64,000 nt of DNA from assembly GCF_002573715.1 (NCBI RefSeq), contig NZ_PDHM01000009.1, positions 146,950 to 210,949 on the forward strand, given 5' to 3'. This DNA is from Paenibacillus sp. EZ-K15. Lineage in GTDB: Bacteria; Bacillota; Bacilli; Paenibacillales; Paenibacillaceae. This document shows positions 34,712 to 44,499 of this stretch, piece by piece. The notes under the pieces are model-generated. The model did no database searches, had not been told where the DNA came from, and was given only the letters and a program-made list of their open reading frames with translations. The translations under genes were made by a program, and so were the position numbers. Each line of letters begins with the position of its first letter. Positions within the stretch are counted from its first letter, which is position 1.

Positions 34712-35307
34712 TAGGCGGACCCCTCCTTATCCCGTCTTTGTTTTTTTAATTTGGCTACGGTTTTGAAATGTACGGTGCCGTAGGCAAGGAACAGTATAAT
34801 GACAATGGCCGGATGAATCTGGAAACTCTCCAGCAGAAGAAACGACACTGCGAAAAATCCGATCCCGGCGTAGATGCCGAGCCCCTTTACAGCCTTCTCG
34901 CCAAATTCGTAAGCCATCGTTCCCAGCATCACGGCAATGACCGGCGTAACGCCGGCAATCATGCCTGCCACCACTTTGGAGCTGCTAAGGAACGTCACCG
35001 CCGACAACAGCGCGATCATCGCAATACAGGTCGGAAGGATATGCGCGAGAATGGCGACTGTGGCGCCAAGCACCCCTTTTTCCCGGTAACCAAGATAGGC
35101 GGCCATCTTCGTGGCGATGGGACCCGGAAGCGCGTTGGCTAACGCGAGCACCTCCCCGAATTCATCGTCGCTGAGCCAGTTGTAACGAACGACGGCCTCG
35201 TGACGGATCAACGGAATAACCGAAGGACCGCCGCCGTAGCCGAGTATTCCGGTTCGGAACATGCCGAACGTTAATTCCATGTATGGGTTGCTAGTTTTAT
35301 CAGGCAA
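34711..35307 (-). CDS. Short-chain chromate transporter ChrA, first half of pair
   Basis: The protein has 198 residues and is homologous to the next gene: ILGYGGGPSVIPLIRHEAVV, ALANALPGPIATKMAAYLGY, FQIHPAIVIILFLAYG. It opens with MPDKTSNPYMELTFGMFRTG. The two proteins should insert with opposite topology and act together. It is the middle gene of the operon, 27 bp behind the Lrp-type regulator, so the regulator probably controls the transporter. Confidence 0.88.
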   Translation of the reverse strand: MPDKTSNPYMELTFGMFRTGILGYGGGPSVIPLIRHEAVVRYNWLSDDEFGEVLALANALPGPIATKMAAYLGYREKGVLGATVAILAHILPTCIAMIALLSAVTFLSSSKVVAGMIAGVTPVIAVMLGTMAYEFGEKAVKGLGIYAGIGFFAVSFLLLESFQIHPAIVIILFLAYGTVHFKTVAKLKKQRRDKEGSA

Positions 35308-35333
35308 GGTATGAGTCCTTTCTGTTGTAAGAG

Positions 35334-35816
35334 TTAAAGTCGGATGCCCATTCGGCTTTTATAACGCTTGATTAAGATCTGCGTATCCACACTTGTAATG
35401 CCCGGGAGCGGGTAAAGCTTCTCATTTAAAAACATTTCCATTTCCTTATGATCGGTAAATAGTCCGTGCATATGCAGCTTGCTGGGACCGGTCATATGAT
35501 ACAGACTTGTTACGTACGGCTCGTTCTCCAATGTGTCAGCTACCTGCTGTAGATGTTTGGGTTCGACCTCCACATTGAAAAAAGCAGACACCGAAATCCC
35601 CACTTTCTCCGGATTAATGACCGCCGCGAACCGTTCAATGACGCCGTCATCGATCAGGGAGTTGACCCTGGCCTGTACGGCAACGCGGGACAACCCAATC
35701 TCCTTGGCCAAATCGGTGTACGAGATTCGCCCGTTCTTGCCGAGGATCGCAATGATTTTGCGGTCCGTATCATCAATCAGGGGAGGCGCGTTTTCACCGG
35801 AAGAATGAATATTCAT
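35334..35816 (-). CDS. Lrp/AsnC family transcriptional regulator
   Basis: The protein has 160 residues. The N-terminal helix-turn-helix reads [20 protein letters not shown] and [20 protein letters not shown]; the C-terminal RAM domain (about 80-150, [20 protein letters not shown]) binds an effector, usually an amino acid, and forms octamers. It is the first gene of the minus-strand operon with the two chrA genes. Lrp/AsnC regulators next to ChrA pairs are recurrent in Bacillus relatives. It likely regulates its own promoter. Confidence 0.9.
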   Translation of the reverse strand: MNIHSSGENAPPLIDDTDRKIIAILGKNGRISYTDLAKEIGLSRVAVQARVNSLIDDGVIERFAAVINPEKVGISVSAFFNVEVEPKHLQQVADTLENEPYVTSLYHMTGPSKLHMHGLFTDHKEMEMFLNEKLYPLPGITSVDTQILIKRYKSRMGIRL

Positions 35817-35868
35817 GGGCTGCAGCTCCTTTGGTTTTACTTATATGTAAGAGTTACCCGACATAATT

Positions 35869-35883
35869 ATTACAAAACGTAAT
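35869..35883 (-). promoter_or_regulatory. Candidate Lrp-type operator
   Basis: ATTAC-N5-GTAAT palindrome in an AT-rich stretch about 55 bp upstream of the lrp-type gene. Lrp/AsnC proteins bind such short AT-rich palindromes. The remaining non-coding stretch to 36249 is AT-rich and shows nothing else I can name. Confidence 0.35.
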
Positions 35884-36249
35884 TAAAATGAAAGTTATAG
35901 TTGCGATACGTTTAAATATATAATCAATTTATAATGTTTTCAATCTGATTTGCAAAGTTTGAAACTTTTTGTCCGCTTTTCAAGTCTAAGACTATGGATA
36001 GAAAAAGATAGATTTGATTTATGTGGATGTTCAACCACTTTTAATCCGTTAAAAAAATCTGGGGGCAACAGGGATCGGAAGAATAATCCGCATGCATAGT
36101 GCTGAAAGGGATAACTGGTTAGAATCCATTTTTAAATTCTATTAAATGGTTCATTTTATAGAATTACCCTTTTATATCAAATTATGATAGGATAAACGTG
36201 GTAAATGACTAGCTTCTTAGAAGTCCTTATTTGGAAAGGCGGCATCGAT

Positions 36250-37344
36250 ATGAAAAGATTATTTTGCCTCATTCTGGTTATCGTTATGATTCTCCCGGTC
36301 AGCATTGTTTCGGCAGCGGGCACGAATGAGAAAGAGACTCAGAGCAAGGTACAGGAGACTAAGGATAAAGCGGGCACAACCACTCAAGCCAAGACGAAGG
36401 GCAAACCGATAGATCTTGTTTTTGCAGGTGACATTCTGTTGGACGGCTACGTGGGGAGCCAGATTGATAGATTCGGGAACCTATACCCATTTAAGAAGGT
36501 CGCCCCCATCTTGAAAAAAGCGGACATGGCGTTTGCCAATCTGGAGACACCAGTCTCCACTCGGGGTAAGGCTGCAGATAAAACCTTTGCTTTCCGTTCG
36601 AAACCGGATACGCTTGAAGGCTTGGTCTATGCAGGAATTGACGGCGTAACGCTGGCTAACAATCACATTCTGGACTATGGGCAGCATGCGATGCTGGATA
36701 CGATTACACATCTGAAGCGCCAGAAGATCGGGTACACGGGAGCCGGGCGCAATATTGACGAGGCCTTCCAGCCTTACGTGCAGAACATTGATGGGAAGAA
36801 AATTGCTGTCCTGGGAGTCAGCCGGGTGCTCTCGGGTAATTCTTGGATTGCGGGCAAGAACCATCCGGGCGCTGCTTCCGCCTACACGATGGAGCCGATG
36901 TTGACCCATATTAAGAAATCGGCAAAAACAAACGATTATACAATCGTGTATATCCACTGGAATGAGGAATTTGCCGACTATCCGGAAGAATATGCACGCA
37001 CGATGGCGAAGAAGATGATCGATGCGGGTGCCGACATTATTATTGGTTCCCACAGCCATACGTTGATGGGCATTGAGTATTACAAGAACAAACCGATTTA
37101 TTATTCGCTGGGCAACTTCGTGTTTAATCGCTCGACCCGGGGCGGTGACAATACCTTACTGTCGATGATGGTCCATTTTGAGATCCAGGGCTCCAAGATC
37201 ACGAGCCGGATTACGCCGGTGAAGATTATACAAGGTCAACCGAATCTGATGGACAAGAAGTACAACAAAGACATCATCGCGAAACTGAACAAACTCTCCT
37301 ATAATGCAAAAATTGATGCCAACGGCAATGTCACCAAAAAATAA
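36250..37344 (+). CDS. CapA/PgsA-like secreted metallophosphoesterase-fold protein
   Basis: The protein has 364 residues. MKRLFCLILVIVMILPVSIV forms a signal peptide cleaved near SAA; a charged linker follows. The rest is the CapA family (calcineurin-like fold): LVFAGDILLDGYVG, FANLETPVST, VTLANNHILDYGQ, VYIHWNEEF and IIGSHSHTLMGIEYY. In poly-gamma-glutamate producers such proteins (PgsA/CapA) help polymer synthesis or export, but the other pgs genes are absent here, so a stand-alone surface hydrolase is equally possible. I chose the ATG at 36250 (AAAGGCGG before it). It has its own terminator. Confidence 0.85.
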   Translation: MKRLFCLILVIVMILPVSIVSAAGTNEKETQSKVQETKDKAGTTTQAKTKGKPIDLVFAGDILLDGYVGSQIDRFGNLYPFKKVAPILKKADMAFANLETPVSTRGKAADKTFAFRSKPDTLEGLVYAGIDGVTLANNHILDYGQHAMLDTITHLKRQKIGYTGAGRNIDEAFQPYVQNIDGKKIAVLGVSRVLSGNSWIAGKNHPGAASAYTMEPMLTHIKKSAKTNDYTIVYIHWNEEFADYPEEYARTMAKKMIDAGADIIIGSHSHTLMGIEYYKNKPIYYSLGNFVFNRSTRGGDNTLLSMMVHFEIQGSKITSRITPVKIIQGQPNLMDKKYNKDIIAKLNKLSYNAKIDANGNVTKK

Positions 37345-37357
37345 AAGGAAGTTTATA

Positions 37358-37397
37358 AACAACTGCGACCATAACCATAGGACGCGGTTGTTTTTTT
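37358..37397 (+). terminator. Terminator after the CapA-like gene
   Basis: AACAAC-GCG-CC pairs with GG-CGC-GTTGTT and runs into seven T. Confidence 0.82.
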
Positions 37398-37523
37398 GTG
37401 CGCTGGGGAAGACCTTCCGCGAAAAATGTCAGAAACGGGGGTGCATGGATTTTTTTTTCTCATTCTCTGCATTCGACAAAATCCGCACTTACGCCATCCA
37501 GCCAGAAATTCCTGCGCTAAAAA

Positions 37524-37579
37524 ATAAAATAAAGTTTTACGAAATATATTGTAATTCGAAATAAAATTTCAATATGATA
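37524..37579 (+). promoter_or_regulatory. 56-bp palindromic promoter element, copy 1 (before the giant SLH gene)
   Basis: An inverted repeat ATTGTAATTC/AAATTTCAAT (37548-37573) overlaps a promoter with TTGTAA (37549) and TATGAT (37573), 18-bp spacer. The whole 56-bp block aligns without gaps with 49924-49979. A palindrome covering both promoter boxes suggests a repressor site. The regulator is not encoded nearby. Between this and the next promoter (37580-37698) I see nothing further. Confidence 0.6.
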
Positions 37580-37698
37580 AGGGAAAGAAGACGGGTTAAC
37601 TTCGGTCGTTCGTTGGAAGCGGTGAATAAGAAACGGAAGCATACATTTTTGCAGCCCTTCCAGCTAATGACGGAATGTAAAAGCCGATAGCGGCAGAG

Positions 37699-37752
37699 TT
37701 AACTTCGTCTTAACACAGATTGGAGGTGGAATTAACAAGCTAACGTTATACT
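37699..37752 (+). promoter_or_regulatory. PhoP-type direct-repeat promoter of the giant SLH gene
   Basis: Half-sites TTAACT (37699), TTAACA (37710) and TTAACA (37732) lie 11 and 22 bp apart; the last two equal the TT(A/C/T)ACA Pho half-site of Bacillus. The -10 box TATACT (37747-37752) starts 15 bp after the start of the last half-site. The transcript would start about 65 bp before the gene. This is the best Pho-box match in the window. Confidence 0.65.
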
Positions 37753-37825
37753 CCAGAGTAGGTCTTTCATTCACGGACATGCATCCGGGAGGAACAAGAG
37801 TTCAAGCACAGAGAAGGAGGAATTA

Positions 37826-40800
37826 ATGTACATGATAAAAAGCAAAAAGAAAATATCGTCGCTGCTCAGCGGAGTGATGTTGCTTTCGCTGCTGCTTCCC
37901 GCAGGACAAGCTGCTGCAGCCGACCCGGTCGCCGCCGCGTCATCGGTCATTGATATGCGGCAGATGGAGATTGGGCCAGGGGCTACATATACATGGGCGA
38001 ATATGCAAAAGGGCGGTGGCGAGCAGAAGGTCCACATGGTGGAGTTTGATCCATCGCAAGGGAATCTGGAGCTTCAGCCCGGCCTCACCGATGGCAAGGT
38101 CTACGGCATGCAGGGAGTCAGCAAAATGGCATCCGATGCCGACAAGGCAGGCAACCGCGTCATCGCGGCAGTGAACGGGGATTTTTACGATATGTCCACC
38201 GGAATTCCGCTCGGATTGTTTATGGGGGGCGGGGAGTTATTAACGGATCCGCCCAGTGGCCGGAACGCCTTTGGCATTAAGCCGGACGGGACCAGCCTGT
38301 ACGGTAGTCCGAAATTGACGAAAAACGTGACGATAGGCGGAGTGGTAAGCAGTCTATCATCCATCAACCGTCTCAGAGGGACGGACGCCCTTGTCCTTTA
38401 TACCGAAAAATTCAATGCTACAACGATGACCAATAACCTTGGAGACGAGGTTATTCTGGATATCGTGAGCGGCAGGGTCGCCAGCGGGGAGATCTTGACG
38501 ATGAAGGTGGCCTCCGTTCTTAAGGATCAGGGGAACTCGCCAATCGGCTCCAACCAAGTGGTTCTGTCCGCATCAGGCTCACAGCGGAGCAAGCTTGCCG
38601 GACTCCAGGCAGGGGATGAAGTGACGGCAAGTTTTGAGCTGGATAACGAGTGGAAGGATGTCACGATGGCGATTGGCGGTACGGTGATGCTGGTGCAGGA
38701 TGGCGTAGTCCAGCAGCATACCGATCCGGCCGTGCATCCAAGAACGGTGGTGGGAACCAAAGCGGACGGAACCGTCGTGCTGTTCGAGGTCGATGGCCGT
38801 CAGCCCGGCTTCAGTGAAGGGCTTAACTACATTGAACTTGGCGAAATGCTGCAAGAGCTTGGTGTGGTAAACGCACTGAATCTGGATGGAGGCGGTTCGG
38901 CTACCTTCGTTGCCCGCCTGCCGGGAGAAGCCACGCGCAAGGTGCTCAACTCGCCATCGGATGGCGGCGAACGCAAGACGGCCAACGGCATTTTGCTGGT
39001 GAACAAGGCGCCTGAAGGAGCAGCGAATAAACTGGTCGTTGCGCCTACACTGGAGAGAGTGCTGACGGGCTCCTCTGCAACCTTCAAGGCGACAGCCGTG
39101 GATCAGAATTTGCATCCGGCAAAAATGACGGAGGCTGCGGTATGGAGCGTTGACCCTGCTTATGGGACGATCGACGCCAGCGGGAAGTTTACGGCAGGGA
39201 ATCAACCGGGTGTGACCGAGATATCCGTGCAATCCGGTAATCTGACCGGAACAGCCGCATTGGAAGTCGTCGATGAGCTGACCGAGCTCAAATTCTCCGA
39301 CGCCGTGAAGACCTTCTCCTCTGGATCGACCGAGACGCTCAAGGTCACGGCGCTTCGCAATGGACAGGTGATTCAGGCGGATAACAGTCGTTTTGAATGG
39401 GGAACCGAAGGCGATATCGGGACGATTGACGCCAATGGAACGTTTACTGCCACGAACAAGCAGGATGTCAGTGGCAAAATCCATGTGAAATACGGAAATG
39501 TTGAAACTACCATTGATGTGAATGTGGGGCTTCCTCCGGTGATGCTCGAGGATTTTGAGAACGGCCTTAGCCGTTATAAACCAAGTGCCGGAGCGCAGTA
39601 TAAGTCGACCAAGGTATCCATTGAAACGGATGAGACCTACATTCGTTCGGGGAATGGCGCATTGAAGCTGGAGTATGATTTTACCGGAATGACAGGCACC
39701 TCCGGCGCTTATCTGCAGACGAATGGCGCAGCGGAAAATATCGAAATTCCGGGTTATCCGGAGAAGATCAGCATGTGGGTCTACGGGGATGGCAATGCGC
39801 ACTGGCTCCGTGCCCAAATGCGTGACAGCAAGGGCGCGATCCCGCTCGATTTTACCGATCAGACGATTGGTGTTGATTTCAAGGGATGGAAGTATCTCGA
39901 AGCGTCCGTTCCCAAAGGAAGAACCCTTCCGCTGGTGATGGACATGCCTGTAAGATATATGGAAACCCAGGCCGCGAAAAAAGACGCCGGTGCCATCTAC
40001 GTGGACGAAATTCGTGCATTGTACGGTCCGGCGAATGACGATATTGATCCGCCGGTTCTGAAGAAATTCTCACCAGCTGATGGTGAGGAGATCAAGGTGA
40101 ATACGCCGACCATAACCGTGTATGCCGAGGATGCGGGCTATGATCCTGTCGCACACCCGGGAACGACGCTGATTGATCCGGACAAAATCCGATTCTATCT
40201 GGACGGCAGCTTGGTACAGCATACCCTTTATCCGCCGGAAGGGAAAATTCATTACACGCCGAATGTTCCGCTTGCCGATGGGGTCCATCAGGCGAAGGTA
40301 ACCGTCCGTGATCTCTCAGGTAACCAAACGACCGAGGAATGGAACTTCACCGTAAATACGGGCGCAGCCAAGGTGGTGTACGATACGCCGGATACGATCT
40401 ATGTTGGCGGCAGTTATACGCTCGATATCGGCGGAGTGAAGACCTCCCAAATTCGCGGCGGGCATGTCGATTTCCAATTCGATCCAAGCAAAGTGGAGAA
40501 TTTGGCGCTCATACCGGGGGACAAGCTGAGCCCATCCCAGGTTAGCGCGAACATTGACGCTACAACAGGAGTAGTGAAAGTGACTTGGAAGGACATCCAT
40601 ACCGCATCCCTGCAGGATACGGATTGGATCGGCCAAATCCGGTACGACGTGAAAAAGAACGCAACCGGCAGCAGCATCCTATCACTCACGTCCGGAGCGG
40701 TCTCCTTCACCGATACGGGCAACACCGAATTTTCGTTCTACGGTCTTCCGATTGAATCGCAGATCGCAACGCATTATGCGCTGAGCTGGAATGAGGAAGG

Positions 40801-43800
40801 AACAGTACAGGGATACGAAACCGTATTTGAAGTGACCGATGCCCAAGGTCAGCCTGTGGAAGGCGTACAGATCATGGCTGACGCAGCGACGATGGGCACA
40901 ACAGATGCTGCGGGTATCCTTAAGACGGCGGCGTTAACATCCCAGGTGAAGACGTATACCGTGCAGGCCGTGAAGAACAATCAATATAGTCCGGCCTTGG
41001 AATTTAAGGTATCGCCGCTTGCAGGAAGCAAGGTACCGTTCAATATCAGCGTGGGCATGGGCGAAGATCCGACCACGTCGCGGATGTTGAATTGGCATAC
41101 GGACCCGGCAACGGATCATACCGTTGTGGAATTGATCAAACAGTCCGAATTTACGGATTTTGATGCGCCGAATGTCCAGAAATTTGAGGGTGCTAGCGAA
41201 CTGTACCATACCTTGGATCTCGGCACCGTTCGTGTCCATAAAGCGACGGCAGCCGGACTTGAGCCAGGCACAGAGTATGTGTACCGTGTCGGTGATGGAC
41301 AAGGCCATTACAGTGCCCAAGGCTCTTTTAGAACAACGGAGGTTACGGGAGATACAACGAAATTCCTGTATTTTGCCGATTCCCAGGCATCTACCGCGAA
41401 GGAGTTCGAGCTGTGGGGGAATACGATCGACAAGGCGGCAGCCGAGCATCCTGACGCCGAATTTATGGTCCATGCCGGCGATATGGTCGACAAGGGATTC
41501 CTGGAGGAGCAGTGGAACTACTGGTTCGATGAAGCCCAGAAGCATTTCCTGAATACGACGTTAGTGTCTGCCATCGGTAACCATGAAGTGATGGGGAATA
41601 AGGAGAATGGAGACTTCCTGGCTCACTTTAACCAGCCCGGTAATGGCTTGGATAGCCTGAAGGGAACCAACTTCTCTTTTGACTACAAGGACGTTCATTT
41701 CATTATGCTGAACAGCGAGTATCAGTTGGAGGATCAGAAAAAGTGGCTCCAGCAGGATCTGGCTGGCAATGACAAGGAATGGACCATCGCGATGTTCCAC
41801 CGCGGGCCTTATGGAAGCATCTATGATTCCGCCGAGGTACGCAGCCTGTGGGCGCCGGTGCTTGAGGAATTCGGCGTGGATCTCGTGTTAAACGGACATG
41901 ATCATATTTATATTCGTTCCTATCCGATGATGAACAACCAAATTGCTGCGGACGGTAAGGGCACAACCTACGTTGTGGCGGGATCGTCAGGACCTAAATT
42001 CTACTCCCACACCGAGCGAGGCTGGCATGAGGTGGTAGATGAAGAGAAGACTCAGATGTATGCTTCCGTGGAAGTGGAGGGAGACGAGCTTTATTATGTA
42101 GCCAAAACAGTTGACGGGCGCGTCGTGGATGAGTTTACGCTGGCGAAATCGGATACGAAGCCGGAGCCGCAGCGGATTGAAGTAACGCCAAACCAGCTGA
42201 CGCTAGCTGTGGGCGAGAGCCAGAAATTGCTGGCTCAAGTGAAGCCGCGCAGGGCTGAACGAACCGTTGTGTGGTCTGTATACAGTTCCGAACCGGCAAA
42301 TGATGTCGTTACCGTATCCGCAGATGGCATCGTGACGGCTCAAGGTTTGGGCAGCGCGGTTGTAAGAGCGACCAGCACGACAGCGCTGGACGTCTATGCA
42401 GATGTGAAGATTACGGTGGACCGAATTCCGAACGGCAGCATAGAGTCGATACGCTTAAGCGGCAAATCCGAGCTGAAGGTCGGGGACACCGATCAGACCG
42501 TAACGGAGGCGGTATATACCGACGGCAGCCGTATCCGCTTAATCGAGGGGGTAACCTACGAGAGCAGTAAGCCCGAGATCGCCTCGCTCGATGAGTTGGG
42601 TTCAGTCCGGGCATTGGCCGAAGGGGCGACCGTGATTTCGGCAACCTATGAAGGGTTTAAGTCGGAATATGATTTGAAGGTAATCACCCGGGGCGGGGGG
42701 AATCCCGATCCGGGACCGGAGCCACCGGTAGACCCGCCCGTAGACCCTCCGGTACAGCCGCCAGTAACACCGCCTGTGACACCGCCGTCAGGGAGTGTCA
42801 CTTTATCAGTGAGCGATCTGACAGCTAAGCTGTCGAACGGGCAAGTTGTAATCACGATGGATGGAAACTTTACGGATATCACGCTGCCAGGGAATGCAGC
42901 AGACATACTCAAGGATGGTTCGATCCATATTGAAGCGAAGAATTTGGCCATAACGATCCCAGCCGAAGTGCTTCGCCAGTTGGGTGGTCTTGCAGATCCT
43001 GGTCAGCTTGAGAAGAGCACGATGAAACTGAGTGCCGCCACGTTATCGGATGCGGAGATGAAGCAGCGGATCGCGCAAGCTGCCCGCGTCTCTGGTGCGA
43101 AGCTGACTTCAGCGGGAGCCATGCTTGAGTTCCAACTTAAACTGACGACAGCGGATGGCAAAGCTTACAACTTAACTGAATTCGATCATCCGATTACGCT
43201 GGAACTGCCGTTATCTAAAGCGACGAACGGCAAAAGAATCTCCATGTACTACTTGTCTGACAATGGTGAGTTGGAGTATATAGGCGGAGTGGAAAAAGAT
43301 GGCCGCATGACCTCGGGAATCCGGCATTTCAGCGCCTATGGTTTACTTGATTATGAGAAAACCTTTGCCGATGTGCCATCTTCATTCTGGGCTGCAGAAG
43401 TGATTGCCGACTTGGCAGCGAAGCAGCTCATCGAAGGCGTCAGCACGGAACGCTTCGCACCGGCTCAGCAAGTGACCCGGGCTGAATTTGCGGCGATGCT
43501 GGTTCGTCTGCTCGATCTTCAGGCAGAGAGCTCTGCGCCGTTTGCCGATGTAGTTTCAGGCAAATGGTACGCAGAAGCTGTGGCCGCAGCTGCCGGGTCG
43601 GGCATCGTGAGTGGAATAAGCAAAGACCGTTTTGATCCGGATGCCCCGATCAAGCGTCAGGAAATGGCGGCGATGCTGGTACGCGCTTATGCCCACGCGA
43701 TGAAACTACAGCAGGAGAGCATTAGCGCGGGCAGCGGATTTGCCGATCTCGCCGAGTCCCCGGACTGGGTTCGGGAAGCGGTAGAAACCGCGCATGCCCT

Positions 43801-43906
43801 CGGATTTGTTCAGGGGCGTACACCGAGCCGCTTTGAACCGGTAGGCCTGACCACGCGTGCGGAAAGCGCGCAGGTCATCTATAATCTGCTGCACAAACTG
43901 AAGTAA
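37826..43906 (+). CDS. Giant SLH surface protein: phosphodiester glycosidase plus calcineurin-like phosphoesterase
   Basis: The protein has 2026 residues. In order: signal peptide (1-36); phosphodiester glycosidase/NAGPA domain (about 70-390; GDFYDMSTGIPLG, NLDGGGSATFV); two Ig-like BIG_2 domains (405-568); carbohydrate-binding-like domain (572-735) also seen in the GHL10 protein; Ig-like domain (740-845); cohesin-like domain (851-972); Ig-like (979-1066); FN3-like domain (1072-1172); calcineurin-like phosphoesterase (1175-1432; HAGDMVDKG, GNHEVMG, MFHRGPYGS, NGHDHIYIR); two BIG_2 (1450-1620); Pro-rich linker; unknown beta domain (1658-1845); three SLH repeats (1848-2026) for wall anchoring. 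NAGPA domains hydrolyse GlcNAc-1-phosphodiesters, so sugar-phosphate polymers or teichoic-acid linkage units are plausible substrates. GAAGGAGG precedes the ATG. Two promoters are predicted. Confidence 0.9.
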   Translation: MYMIKSKKKISSLLSGVMLLSLLLPAGQAAAADPVAAASSVIDMRQMEIGPGATYTWANMQKGGGEQKVHMVEFDPSQGNLELQPGLTDGKVYGMQGVSKMASDADKAGNRVIAAVNGDFYDMSTGIPLGLFMGGGELLTDPPSGRNAFGIKPDGTSLYGSPKLTKNVTIGGVVSSLSSINRLRGTDALVLYTEKFNATTMTNNLGDEVILDIVSGRVASGEILTMKVASVLKDQGNSPIGSNQVVLSASGSQRSKLAGLQAGDEVTASFELDNEWKDVTMAIGGTVMLVQDGVVQQHTDPAVHPRTVVGTKADGTVVLFEVDGRQPGFSEGLNYIELGEMLQELGVVNALNLDGGGSATFVARLPGEATRKVLNSPSDGGERKTANGILLVNKAPEGAANKLVVAPTLERVLTGSSATFKATAVDQNLHPAKMTEAAVWSVDPAYGTIDASGKFTAGNQPGVTEISVQSGNLTGTAALEVVDELTELKFSDAVKTFSSGSTETLKVTALRNGQVIQADNSRFEWGTEGDIGTIDANGTFTATNKQDVSGKIHVKYGNVETTIDVNVGLPPVMLEDFENGLSRYKPSAGAQYKSTKVSIETDETYIRSGNGALKLEYDFTGMTGTSGAYLQTNGAAENIEIPGYPEKISMWVYGDGNAHWLRAQMRDSKGAIPLDFTDQTIGVDFKGWKYLEASVPKGRTLPLVMDMPVRYMETQAAKKDAGAIYVDEIRALYGPANDDIDPPVLKKFSPADGEEIKVNTPTITVYAEDAGYDPVAHPGTTLIDPDKIRFYLDGSLVQHTLYPPEGKIHYTPNVPLADGVHQAKVTVRDLSGNQTTEEWNFTVNTGAAKVVYDTPDTIYVGGSYTLDIGGVKTSQIRGGHVDFQFDPSKVENLALIPGDKLSPSQVSANIDATTGVVKVTWKDIHTASLQDTDWIGQIRYDVKKNATGSSILSLTSGAVSFTDTGNTEFSFYGLPIESQIATHYALSWNEEGTVQGYETVFEVTDAQGQPVEGVQIMADAATMGTTDAAGILKTAALTSQVKTYTVQAVKNNQYSPALEFKVSPLAGSKVPFNISVGMGEDPTTSRMLNWHTDPATDHTVVELIKQSEFTDFDAPNVQKFEGASELYHTLDLGTVRVHKATAAGLEPGTEYVYRVGDGQGHYSAQGSFRTTEVTGDTTKFLYFADSQASTAKEFELWGNTIDKAAAEHPDAEFMVHAGDMVDKGFLEEQWNYWFDEAQKHFLNTTLVSAIGNHEVMGNKENGDFLAHFNQPGNGLDSLKGTNFSFDYKDVHFIMLNSEYQLEDQKKWLQQDLAGNDKEWTIAMFHRGPYGSIYDSAEVRSLWAPVLEEFGVDLVLNGHDHIYIRSYPMMNNQIAADGKGTTYVVAGSSGPKFYSHTERGWHEVVDEEKTQMYASVEVEGDELYYVAKTVDGRVVDEFTLAKSDTKPEPQRIEVTPNQLTLAVGESQKLLAQVKPRRAERTVVWSVYSSEPANDVVTVSADGIVTAQGLGSAVVRATSTTALDVYADVKITVDRIPNGSIESIRLSGKSELKVGDTDQTVTEAVYTDGSRIRLIEGVTYESSKPEIASLDELGSVRALAEGATVISATYEGFKSEYDLKVITRGGGNPDPGPEPPVDPPVDPPVQPPVTPPVTPPSGSVTLSVSDLTAKLSNGQVVITMDGNFTDITLPGNAADILKDGSIHIEAKNLAITIPAEVLRQLGGLADPGQLEKSTMKLSAATLSDAEMKQRIAQAARVSGAKLTSAGAMLEFQLKLTTADGKAYNLTEFDHPITLELPLSKATNGKRISMYYLSDNGELEYIGGVEKDGRMTSGIRHFSAYGLLDYEKTFADVPSSFWAAEVIADLAAKQLIEGVSTERFAPAQQVTRAEFAAMLVRLLDLQAESSAPFADVVSGKWYAEAVAAAAGSGIVSGISKDRFDPDAPIKRQEMAAMLVRAYAHAMKLQQESISAGSGFADLAESPDWVREAVETAHALGFVQGRTPSRFEPVGLTTRAESAQVIYNLLHKLK

Positions 43907-43923
43907 AGGCTAGAAGGCAAAAT

Positions 43924-43978
43924 ACCGCTTCTCTTCTCCTGTAGATGATCATAGAGGAGAGAGGCGGTTTTTTTTTTT
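43924..43978 (+). terminator. Terminator after the giant SLH gene
   Basis: ACCGC-TCTC-CTCCT pairs with AGGAG-GAGA-GCGGT and is followed by a run of eleven T. Confidence 0.88.
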
Positions 43979-44036
43979 AAGACTAATCGAGGTCTGTCTT
44001 CACGGCATATACTTCTAAAGACATTTTTCTTACAGG

Positions 44037-44065
44037 TTAAAGAATGGCGGAAGTTCCGATATAAT
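44037..44065 (+). promoter_or_regulatory. Predicted promoter of the monooxygenase-oxidoreductase pair
   Basis: A perfect TATAAT (44060-44065) with a weak TTAAAG (44037) 17 bp upstream. Confidence 0.4.
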
Positions 44066-44136
44066 GATTACATAGTCAATGAACGAATGTGAATCGAATT
44101 AATGGCTAAACTGGAAACCGGAAAGAAGGAGAGAGA

Positions 44137-44463
44137 ATGACGGAATACGCGAATACGCCGAAGCCACCTTACTATGCCTGCATTTTTGTGTCCAAACGAA
44201 CAGAGGGTGACCGGGGTTATGGGGCGATGTCCGATAAAATGGCAGAGCTCGCCGCGCAGCAGCCCGGCTATTTGGGGGTGGAGTCTGCACGGGATGAGGG
44301 GCTTGGGATCACGGTATCGTACTGGGATTCCCTGGAGGCCATTCGTTTATGGAAGGAGAATGCCGCTCATCAGGTAGCGCAGGAACGGGGCAAGAACGAG
44401 TGGTATGAAAGCTTTGGGTTGCGAATTTGCAAGGTGGAGAGGGATAGCTTCTACAAGCTTTAG
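44137..44463 (+). CDS. Antibiotic biosynthesis monooxygenase (ABM) domain protein
   Basis: The protein has 108 residues and is a single ABM/dimeric alpha-beta barrel domain: YYACIFVSKRTEGDRGYGAM, LAAQQPGYLGVESARDEGLG and ITVSYWDSLEAIRLWKENAA. Members include heme-degrading and quinol monooxygenases, but many act in unknown ways. It resembles the stand-alone YqjZ-like type. GAAGGAGAG precedes the ATG. It lies 36 bp before the oxidoreductase gene and probably shares its transcript. Confidence 0.8.
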   Translation: MTEYANTPKPPYYACIFVSKRTEGDRGYGAMSDKMAELAAQQPGYLGVESARDEGLGITVSYWDSLEAIRLWKENAAHQVAQERGKNEWYESFGLRICKVERDSFYKL

Positions 44464-44499
44464 GCAAGGCCAATCCAGGAAGAGGATGAGGAGGAGTAA

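Noticed and set aside
36250..37344. Poly-gamma-glutamate synthesis locus
   Set aside because: Only the CapA-like protein is present; no pgsB or pgsC homologues lie next to it.
38579..39817. Long open frame (412 codons) antisense to the giant SLH gene
   Set aside because: It is a shadow of a strongly coding frame, has no ribosome-binding site and its translation has no domain sense.
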